Shown here piece after piece: positions 24,774 through 32,236 of a stretch of DNA of 33,862 nucleotides. Source of the stretch: Porphyromonas sp. (GTDB taxonomy: Bacteria > Bacteroidota > Bacteroidia > Bacteroidales > Porphyromonadaceae). The notes beneath the pieces are model-generated. The model searched no databases and was not told the origin of the DNA. It saw only the letters and a list, made by a program, of their open reading frames with translations. Position 1 is the stretch's first letter. Every line of letters starts with the position of its first letter. The translations under genes and the position numbers were made by a program. The DNA lies in NCBI GenBank assembly GCA_029983505.1, contig JASBZK010000021.1, positions 1 to 33,862 of the forward strand, given 5' to 3'.

Positions 24774-25396
24774 TTTTCCCCTTTAGCCTTGAGGTTCATG
24801 AGATGCCCCGGAATCACCATCATCAATAGGAAGGCCGCTCCGAAGAGGAGGTGCCACCAAGCATGAAGCTGCCAATCCTCCACAAAGCCCACAAGCATAT
24901 AAATGCCGATGAGGAAAGTAGGAAGCGGGGTGTAGATTAGGGGTTTAAAGCGGGTGATGATGCCAGTGATGCTCGTGCCGATGCTGGCGTAAAGGAGGGA
25001 TAGAGGCATCATAAGGGCAAAAGAAAGCCCGGAGAGGTCATAGAAAAAGCTCAGGAAGATGATGAAGAGATAGGTCAGTCCGAACATCGTCCCAAGGACA
25101 ACCCACACGGAGTCAATGGACTTATCCATATAGGTGACCATCTCCGGCTTGTGTAGACTTTTTCGGATACCTTGGAGGATGGCAATAAGTAACAGCCCGG
25201 AGTAGAGTAGTCCCCAGTACCCGTTGTCTGTGGAGGCGACCAAAAAGTAGATGAGGACGGACAGGAGCGTAGTAGCCCAACCATAGAGGAGAAAATCCCC
25301 GCCGGATGACGTTGAAGCGATGTTGTGCCTCGTCTGACGAAGCATCTTGGAGATGAGCTCAAGGCTCTCTTTTTCGGAAAAAAGTTCTTGTTCCAT
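24770..25396 (-). CDS. Polytopic membrane protein of unknown function
   Basis: The 208-residue protein has a charged N-terminal segment of about 35 residues (E-K-E-S-L-E-L-I-S-K-M-L) followed by five or six membrane helices and a short basic tail. No catalytic motif is visible. It is sandwiched between the TonB receptor gene (29 nt upstream) and the winged-helix regulator (4-nt overlap). A sensor or partner role for the regulator is a guess based only on this coupling. Confidence 0.75.
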   Translation of the reverse strand: MEQELFSEKESLELISKMLRQTRHNIASTSSGGDFLLYGWATTLLSVLIYFLVASTDNGYWGLLYSGLLLIAILQGIRKSLHKPEMVTYMDKSIDSVWVVLGTMFGLTYLFIIFLSFFYDLSGLSFALMMPLSLLYASIGTSITGIITRFKPLIYTPLPTFLIGIYMLVGFVEDWQLHAWWHLLFGAAFLLMMVIPGHLMNLKAKGEK

Positions 25397-25425
25397 AGGA
25401 TAAGTAAGTTTGGGGGTAAAGGGGG

Positions 25426-27798
25426 TTAAAAAGAAAAGTAAATGCGGTAGTGAACCATCGGCATAAATCCCATTAAAGCAACCGGCGAAACCTCTCCGGT
25501 ATGGGTGTTGATGGCGTAGAAACTGACATTCTTACGGTTCGTGACGTTTTGCAGCTCGAGGCGCAGCTCATCGCTCCACTTCCGGGAGCTGTGCCGGTAC
25601 CCGAGAGAGATGTTGAGCCGGGCATAGTCCGGGAATGTCTCGGAATAGTAGTTGGAGGTGTCAAAGACGGCATCTCTTTTGCGCATTGATGCTTCTTTAT
25701 CGTAAGGCATATACCGAATGCCCCCCGCGTATGATCCTTGCAGGTTCGCGAGGATGGTCCAGCCTCTTTTGAGCGGTAACTCGTACCCGGTGGAGAGGTT
25801 GAGGATATACTTGCCGTCAAACGCACTCGGGTGGTACGTCTTGGAGAATCCGTCCGTGAAGAGGGACCTGTAAAGCGTGGAGGAGAAGAGCAGATAGTAG
25901 TTTTTGGAGAAATACTTCTCAAGCGTCAGTTCTACCCCGTAGTTCATCCCGAGACCACGGTTCGAGAGGCTGTCCACCCGTGTCATTGCATTCTCTCCGG
26001 CTCCGAGATTGAGTACCGAGAACCCCCTGTCCGCTCCTGTGCTTACGGGAATGTCGTAGAGGTGCTGAAAATAGCCCTCTACCCGGACGTTCCAATCGCG
26101 GGCGAAGCTCTAGTCGTAGGACAGAGACAGCTGTGCGCTTTTCGAGAAGTCGAGCCCCTCATTGGTGCGTGCAACGCTCCCGTCCGGGAGGTCGGTCTTG
26201 ATGAAGTAGAAGGTATGATTTTGCATCATCGAATAAAGCCCGCCGGAGAGTGAGAGGGTGTGATTTTCCGCCGGAGTATATTTGATGCCGGCACGTGGCT
26301 CTATGGCAAATGACCCGTTTTCGCTCAGCCACTGGGCGCGGAATCCCGCAGTGGTATTGACCTTCTCTCCAAACTTTCGCTCATACTGTGCATAGGCACT
26401 GAGTAGGGAGAGGGCTATAGGGTCGTCGATGCTCGGCTTCCTGTCCGGTCCGTCCACGGTATAGAATCTGCCGATCCACCGGTTCAGCTTCAGCCCGGCA
26501 AGCAACTTATCCCTGTCCGAAAACGAGGCATAAAGATCGGAGGAAATGGAGACCGAGTGCTCGTAGGTTTCTTCGTCGAAGTATTGTTTGGGATCCGGAC
26601 GATCGTCGGAGTACAAGGAGACCGGGAGCGCGATTTCGGAATACCCGTATGAGAGCCTGTTTTCGAGCCTTATCCTCGGCGTGATCTGCCACTTGTGCAG
26701 CAGTCCCGCAAAGGCCGTACCGGACTTGAGATCGACGATAGACCCCTCGTAGCGGTCTTCTCCGTCTTTCCCCTTGTAGCCCATCTTGGAGTCGATGAGG
26801 ATTCCGCTATTCCCCGCAAGTCCGAGGAAGGACAAAGAGTGTTTTTTGTCCAAGTCATACTGAGCGGTGAGAGTCAAGTCTTGGTAACGGGGGACGTAAG
26901 GCATCTCCAGTCCCAGCTTCTGCATTATGTCCGGAATGGAGTACCGGTATCCGGCTTTGAAAGACCCCTGTTTTCCGCTTCCGATAGGTCCTTCTATGCC
27001 TGCTTCCAGACCGTTGAAGCCGGACTGAAGATACATTTGATAATTGGAGCGGATACCGTCGTAGTACTTGATGTCGAATATCCCGGATAGGACGTTGCCA
27101 TAAGTCGCGGGCCATGCGCCGAGGTGGAAGTCGGAGTTCTCCATCATATTCGTATTGAGCATCGTGACCTGTCCTCCGGTCATTCCTACACCGGCATTGA
27201 AGTGGTTGGGGTTGGGGACCTCGAACCCATTGATGCGGTACTGTACGCCGAGAGGGGAATTGCCTCTGATGATCAGGTCATTTCGGGAGTCGTTCACCGG
27301 TATCACGCCTGCGTAGGCCCGCGCCATCCGTGCCGGATCACCGAGTGCGCCCGCAAATCGAAAAGTTTCCTCCGTGCTGAAGCTTCTCGTCCCGGAGTAG
27401 CTGAGGGGATCGAGAGGCTCGTTTTTGGCAAATCTCCTTGTCGCGCTGACCTCACTGAGCGTGGTGACGATCGGATGAAGCGTGACCTCAATCTCTTGAG
27501 TCTGACCGGTGCGGACGATGACCTCTTTTTGTGCCGTCTCGTAGCCGGTGAGCGATACCTCCAAAACATAGGTCCCTACCGGTATCTCCAAGGAAAACCG
27601 GTTCGCGCCATCCGTGACGGTGCCTATGGAGGGACTGATGCCTTTGACGAGGACGGAGGCATTAAGCGGGTAGTCTTCGTCTCCGGTCTCGGTACGAACC
27701 ACACCGTTGACTTTGCTCGTGAGTTGAGCGGAGAGCCACGTGGCGGTGCAGAGTGCGAGCAGTGGTGCTGCGGACAGTTTGAATAGCAAGCGGTGCAT
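25426..27798 (-). pseudogene. TonB-dependent receptor interrupted by an in-frame amber codon
   Basis: This reads as an outer-membrane TonB receptor of about 790 codons. It has a signal peptide ending L-S-A-Q, a CarboxypepD-regulatory-like beta domain (about 27-115), a plug containing I-I-R-G-N-S-P-L-G-V-Q-Y-R-I-N-G, and a long barrel ending in V-H-Y-R-I-Y-F-S-F with terminal Phe. A single TAG (26110-26112, codon 563) splits the frame. The sequence on both sides stays in the same frame and remains receptor-like (S-Y-D, stop, S-F-A-R-D-W-N-V-R-V-E). The stop falls inside the barrel, so a truncated product could not insert normally. A sequencing error or recent nonsense mutation is likely. No other damage is seen. 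Confidence 0.85.
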
Positions 27799-27889
27799 AA
27801 AGTTTTGTTTGAAGCTAAAGTTTGTGAGTTATAAGTTAGAGAATGTAGTGGTGTTCAAGTCTCGTGATCGGTGTGTCCCAATCATGATG

Positions 27890-27920
27890 CAAATATAGAT
27901 AAGTTTATAATACAAACCAA
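27890..27920 (-). promoter_or_regulatory. Predicted promoter of the TonB receptor unit
   Basis: On the minus strand, TTG (27918-27920) is followed after exactly 20 nt by TATATTTG (27890-27897), a full match to the Bacteroidetes TTG-N19/20-TAnnTTTG promoter. The spacer is AT-rich. The leader would be about 85 nt. This is the best promoter match in the window. Confidence 0.7.
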
Positions 27921-27977
27921 TATAGACTAAGAAAAAAGCGCGGGAGGGTATCTATGTGGGCTTTGCTCTGTTTTTTG

Positions 27978-27985
27978 TACCTTTG
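27978..27985 (+). promoter_or_regulatory. Probable -7 box of the C-N hydrolase gene
   Basis: TACCTTTG, a perfect TAnnTTTG match, lies 42 nt before the ATG at 28028. The nearest upstream TTG is only 12 nt away, so the -33 element is not confirmed. Confidence 0.5.
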
Positions 27986-28027
27986 GCTGAGTGTATTACG
28001 CTTAAAGGACAAACTGAAATAAACGTT

Positions 28028-29224
28028 ATGAAGAGACTATTTGTGCCACTTGCGGGGCTTATGCTTCTGCTCTTGATAGGAGGGCTTGGCGCCTTCGCTT
28101 GTACTACTGCCGTGATATCGGGAAAGTTTACCCGGTCCGGGCGTCCGATGATCTGGAAGCTCCGTGACACCGAAGCTTTTGCCAACCATATCCAAAGGTT
28201 TGAGAGTCCGTTAGGCTTCTATGTGGGGCTCGTGAACGACAATGACCCAAAAAGTGAAGCGGTATGGGGCGGCCACAACAGCCACGGGTTCGCGATTATG
28301 AATAGTGCCTCCTTTAACGTCAACGTCAACGACTCTGCCGACCTGAAAGACCAAGAGGGCATCATTATGAAACGTGCGCTTGCGGAGTGCAAGACCCTCG
28401 AAGACTTTGAGAAGCTACTCCGTAGCCTCCCCAAGCCTATGGGCTTAGCCGCCCATTTCGGAGTGATTGATGCTGAAGGTGGAGCCGCCTTTTATGAAGT
28501 AAATAACTACACTTGGACCAAATTTGACGCCAATGAGGCTCCGGAGGGCTACGTCCTCAGGACCAATTACTCCATGACCGGCACCAAGAATGTCGGCTAT
28601 GGCTATGTCCGGTTCCAAACCGCGTCTCAGCTTTTCGGGGGACTCCCTAAGGGAGAGATGACTCCGCTTGTCTTGGGAAGCGAATTTTCGCGCTCTATGC
28701 GGCACAGCCTCCTTAACGTGGACTACCGCGCGCTTGCCGAAAAAGGCCGGCTGCCCGGCAAATCGGATTACATCGATACGGACGACCTCATCGTGCGCTA
28801 CGACACGAGCTCGATGATACTTGTCGAAGGCGTGAAGCCCGGCGAAGACCCTTCTCTCACCACTTCTTGGGTGCAAATAGGCAACCCCTACGTTTCCCCG
28901 CTCTTGCCGGTGTGGACTTGGGAGGAAGTGCCGGAGGCGCTTGGTTTGCCAAATGAAGGCTCTTTGTCCGAGACCGTGGCCGAGAAAGCTATGCGGCTCA
29001 AAAAGAAGCTTTACCCGATTCCGACAGTAGAAGAGAGCCGTTACCTCTACGTGCCGCTTGTCGTAAGACCGGACGGGAAAGGCTTGATGCAGGAGCTCGG
29101 GACGTTGGAAGCCGAATACGTCCCCCTTATTTCTTCTCAAGTCGGGTCTGCCGAGCGTCTGCGGTTGCAGGACGAACTCCTTTCAAAGGGTCTCACGCTT
29201 ATGGATGCTTTTCTCAATCAATAA
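28028..29224 (+). CDS. Secreted linear-amide C-N hydrolase (Ntn hydrolase; AAT/choloylglycine-hydrolase-like)
   Basis: The 398-residue protein has an N-terminal export signal ending G-A-F-A, followed directly by C-T-T-A-V-I-S-G-K. In the linear amide C-N hydrolases (penicillin V acylase, bile salt hydrolase, acyl-CoA:6-APA acyltransferase, C69 dipeptidases) the first residue after processing is the nucleophilic Cys, usually followed by T-T or T-A and later by an R-N/R-D pair; W-K-L-R-D fits. The residues before Cys25 do not form a good lipobox, so cleavage would expose the nucleophile. G-G-H-N-S-H-G-F-A-I-M-N and the N-Y-S block also fit. Substrate is unknown. The start at 28028 is set by the signal peptide. 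Confidence 0.8.
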   Translation: MKRLFVPLAGLMLLLLIGGLGAFACTTAVISGKFTRSGRPMIWKLRDTEAFANHIQRFESPLGFYVGLVNDNDPKSEAVWGGHNSHGFAIMNSASFNVNVNDSADLKDQEGIIMKRALAECKTLEDFEKLLRSLPKPMGLAAHFGVIDAEGGAAFYEVNNYTWTKFDANEAPEGYVLRTNYSMTGTKNVGYGYVRFQTASQLFGGLPKGEMTPLVLGSEFSRSMRHSLLNVDYRALAEKGRLPGKSDYIDTDDLIVRYDTSSMILVEGVKPGEDPSLTTSWVQIGNPYVSPLLPVWTWEEVPEALGLPNEGSLSETVAEKAMRLKKKLYPIPTVEESRYLYVPLVVRPDGKGLMQELGTLEAEYVPLISSQVGSAERLRLQDELLSKGLTLMDAFLNQ

Positions 29225-29277
29225 GGGGATTCTGTCTTGCACGTACCGAGCGCAGGACGAGGTACAGACCGAAATTA

Positions 29278-29323
29278 AAAAGAGATACAGACCGGGAATA
29301 CCTTCTCGGTCTGTATCTCTTTT
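29278..29323. terminator. Bidirectional terminator between convergent genes
   Basis: A perfect 17-bp stem (29278-29294 with 29307-29323, arms built on AGAGATACAGACCG and CGGTCTGTATCTCT) has a 12-nt loop and is flanked by A and T runs, so it can serve both the C-N hydrolase gene and the metzincin-like gene. Further words (CACGTACCGAG near 29240, GAGGTACAGACCGAA near 29259) lie just left. Confidence 0.85.
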
Positions 29324-29374
29324 AGGGGAAAGATCAGTGTCTTTTCTCTATGGTTCCGAAAGTAGGGGTGCCGA

Positions 29375-30658
29375 TTATTTGCCGGTCAGAGCGCGGGAGG
29401 ATTTCCAAAACTGGCGACCGACGACGTTTTCGAGCGTCCAATGCAGCACTTTTGCCTGATCTTGCGAGACGGTGGTGTGCATACCGGTATAATCGTCCAT
29501 AATGTTTGTCGATCTGAAGAAGTTCTCGTCATTCTCCTTCATTTCGGTCTCATTCTTCAGGTAATACTCGGCTTCGCCCTTCTTGTAAGCGGGGACAAGG
29601 GGGAAACTGTGAGAGGTGTAGAAGTCGAGACCGAAGTAATATCCGATGTAATCGATGAGTTCGTTGGTCGAATTGGCCGCATTCTGAGCCGAAAGCAAGT
29701 CTTGCAGGCGGTACGGCAGACCTTTGCTCGTGATGAGTATCTCGTCAGGGGATGAGGGGACGGAGAGGTACAACCACGAAGGCGCCGATTGCAGTGCATC
29801 CTCGGAGTGCACGAAGAGGGGAAGGAAAACATACTCGATACCGTAGTAGGCAAATTCCTTGATTTGGTCGGATGCTTCCGAAATGAGCCAGACATTGAAG
29901 TATTCGTCGGGATTCCACACCGCTTTGGCGTCATTGACCACTTTCTCGATCCGTTCCAAGGTAATGGGGTACTCTGCGTCGGGAGCAGGTGTGATCGAGT
30001 AGTCGAAGACGTGACGAACGATGCCGGGTGTGGCAAGCTTATTGCCAAAAGGGTCGAAGACGGCAGGGGCAAATCGGATCTTGGTATCGACTCCTGTGGC
30101 GTCCTTCGTTACCTGATAGGAGAATACGTTATTGAGTTTCTCAAGCTGTTTGAGAAAGAGCGCATCTTCGTAGACGATGCCGAGTCGTCCCACTTCATCA
30201 GTGGACTGAATGACGTGGAAGACAATAGGGACTACTTTTTCCGAACCCGGGACTTCGGGCGCGACGATGTTGATGGTCGCCGGTTTTGATGTAATCTCGG
30301 GGCGGGAGGCAAGGGAGACGGTAAAGGACTTTTGGGTCCCTGCGAGCTTTAGGTCGGAAGTGGAGAACCTGCGGCCCACTTCCCGGCCTTTTTCGTCCTT
30401 CCAGACAAATTGCTCGTCCTTGATGGTCTCAATCGGCAGAATCATCCGCTGCCCCTGCACCGAGTAGTAGCATACGGGGAAGAGATCGACTTCATTTTGC
30501 GTGGAAGCGATGAGGTAGCTGTTACTCGGCTTCAAGACAATGGAGTCAATGATGGAGACGTCCACAGACGCCGTGTCAAAAACTTCTGCGATGTCGGGCG
30601 AACAGCCTGTCACTACGGCAGCCGACACAATTAGCGAGAGTATGTTGGTGTGATTCAT
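29375..30658 (-). CDS. Metzincin-like lipoprotein (BF0631 type) lacking zinc ligands
   Basis: The 427-residue protein starts with a lipoprotein signal (V-T-G-C, Cys19), followed by a beta-rich region. Then come blocks I recognise from the Bacteroidetes zinc-metalloproteinase lipoprotein family: V-V-P-I-V-F-H-V, F-G-N-K-L-A-T-P-G-I, W-N-P-D-E-Y-F-N-V-W-L, and a Met-turn N-I-M-D-D-Y at 385-390. Where the family has H-E-x-G-H-x-x-G-L-x-H, this protein has D336-Y-I-G-Y340-Y-F-G-L-D-F346. All three His ligands and the catalytic Glu are gone, so it is probably not a protease. It follows SusD by 26 nt; Met at 30658 avoids overlap. Binding of a nutrient or partner is a possible role (inference). Confidence 0.82.
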   Translation of the reverse strand: MNHTNILSLIVSAAVVTGCSPDIAEVFDTASVDVSIIDSIVLKPSNSYLIASTQNEVDLFPVCYYSVQGQRMILPIETIKDEQFVWKDEKGREVGRRFSTSDLKLAGTQKSFTVSLASRPEITSKPATINIVAPEVPGSEKVVPIVFHVIQSTDEVGRLGIVYEDALFLKQLEKLNNVFSYQVTKDATGVDTKIRFAPAVFDPFGNKLATPGIVRHVFDYSITPAPDAEYPITLERIEKVVNDAKAVWNPDEYFNVWLISEASDQIKEFAYYGIEYVFLPLFVHSEDALQSAPSWLYLSVPSSPDEILITSKGLPYRLQDLLSAQNAANSTNELIDYIGYYFGLDFYTSHSFPLVPAYKKGEAEYYLKNETEMKENDENFFRSTNIMDDYTGMHTTVSQDQAKVLHWTLENVVGRQFWKSSRALTGK

Positions 30659-30684
30659 ATCTAAGTCTATACACTGTTTTTGTC

Positions 30685-32202
30685 TCAAATCCATCCTGGA
30701 TTTTGGACCATATTCTTATTGCGGTTGATTTCCTCATAAGGAATCGGGAATGTGTACCTGAAGTCGTTGCGCTCGAGCTTAAAGGAGCGGTTTCCCACGG
30801 ATCTCGTGTACTCTTCCCTGTACCGCTTCATCATAATCCAGCGGGCATCGATCTCTGCAAAAAACTCTTTCTTTCGCTCTTGGCGTACGGCATCGAGCAA
30901 TTCGTTTTCGGTGTCCGGCATAGATATCGGGGTCGTGTACCGGGCGCCTGCAAATTCGCTCATCAGGCGTCTTGCTTTTGCCATATCTCCGAGGTGGACG
31001 GCAGCTTCTGCCGCAATCAGATAGACGTCGGCGAGGCGGAAGGGCATAAGGACGCCGTATCCCTGCTCGGCCGTGTGTCCGAGGATATTGTACTTGGCCA
31101 CACGTCCGTCGGCGGTGATGAAAGCGGCTTTGCGGATGTCGTTGTCGGTATAGAGGCTGAGGTACTCTTCCGTCACTTTGCCGTTTGTGAAGCTTGTGCC
31201 ATTAGAGGCGTATGAGCGCCTGAAGTTGAACTTCTGGTTCTGAGGTCCCTCCATCAGACGGATGTAGTACTCATCGCTGACGGGGACGGCATTCAGCCGC
31301 TCTCTGCTGATGTCGAAAAGGAGGCTGTACTTGTCCGCGCTTTTCTCCGGAGTGCGTCCCTGCATCGCCTGCTCTGCGTGCTTGAGCGCGTTCGCCCAGT
31401 CGTCTTCCGCTTTTGCACCACCGTCTGCTTTGTACCAGTATACATCGGAGAGGAATGCCTCGATGAACGGTTTTTGGTAGGCGAAGTTCCAAGGCTGTGA
31501 AGGCGTTTTGTCCAAAAGCGCCAAGGCACTTTGCAGATCCGAAAGAATCAGATCGAAAACCTCCTTTTGACTTGCACGCTCGGGTTGGATGTCGCCAATG
31601 TTATTTGTGGGATCAAGTACGAGAGGAAGTCCGAGTGCTTCGTTTTCGTAAGGGGCATAGTACTGCAAAAGCTTGTAGTAGCCGTAGGCCCGCCAAACCA
31701 ATGCTTCCCCGACGACCATATTCCGGACATTCACGTCTTCAATAATCATATTGTCGATGTCGGAAATGATGAGGTTCAGGCAGCCCAACATAGAGAAGTA
31801 CTGATTCCAAATATTGCCGTCCGAGTACTTCCAGGAGAGGATATTGAGACCGGCCGTGTTGTAGCTGTTGCTCTTGGCATCATAGTACAGGGTCGTCCCG
31901 TCGTTCAGAGTCACTTCATTGGAGAAGATGGCTAAGAACGTGCTGATGTCCCACTTGGGCATCGCATAGGGATCCACTCCGAAGAGCGGACCGAATTGTT
32001 CCTGGTTGGGCGTCTTCATCATCTTGACGAAACTGCCCATAATGTCCCGATAGTCTTCGGCTGTGCGGACGACCTTTTCGTTGCGCGGTGTCATCGTCAG
32101 GAAATCCGAGCAGGATGAGGCCGAAAGGAGCACCAGAGCCGCTGCCGCTGAGGCGACAAACCGTCGTGACCATTGTTTCCCTTGGTGAAATATCGTAGTC
32201 AT
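30685..32202 (-). CDS. SusD/RagB family outer-membrane lipoprotein
   Basis: This surface lipoprotein captures substrate for its SusC partner at the outer membrane. The 505-residue protein has a signal ending S-S-C (lipid Cys31). The usual TPR-like helices follow, with A-E-D-Y-R-D-I-M near the start, R-A-Y-G-Y-Y-K-L-L-Q-Y-Y-A-P-Y and a C-terminal block with L-A-D-V-Y-L-I-A-A-E-A-A-V and R-Q-E-R-K-K-E-F-F-A-E. Ligand type (glycan or peptide) cannot be told. The frame is open to 32247, but Met at 32202, 35 nt after the SusC stop, gives the normal signal. A protease-like lipoprotein rather than a glycosidase follows. Confidence 0.92.
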   Translation of the reverse strand: MTTIFHQGKQWSRRFVASAAAALVLLSASSCSDFLTMTPRNEKVVRTAEDYRDIMGSFVKMMKTPNQEQFGPLFGVDPYAMPKWDISTFLAIFSNEVTLNDGTTLYYDAKSNSYNTAGLNILSWKYSDGNIWNQYFSMLGCLNLIISDIDNMIIEDVNVRNMVVGEALVWRAYGYYKLLQYYAPYENEALGLPLVLDPTNNIGDIQPERASQKEVFDLILSDLQSALALLDKTPSQPWNFAYQKPFIEAFLSDVYWYKADGGAKAEDDWANALKHAEQAMQGRTPEKSADKYSLLFDISRERLNAVPVSDEYYIRLMEGPQNQKFNFRRSYASNGTSFTNGKVTEEYLSLYTDNDIRKAAFITADGRVAKYNILGHTAEQGYGVLMPFRLADVYLIAAEAAVHLGDMAKARRLMSEFAGARYTTPISMPDTENELLDAVRQERKKEFFAEIDARWIMMKRYREEYTRSVGNRSFKLERNDFRYTFPIPYEEINRNKNMVQNPGWI

Positions 32203-32236
32203 ATCTATATTTTCGTGTGCTGTTATGTCCGTCGAA

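Noticed and set aside
25426..25986. Separate 186-residue outer-membrane protein gene
   Set aside because: It is in frame with the upstream receptor, separated only by one TAG, has no signal peptide and is simply the end of the barrel.
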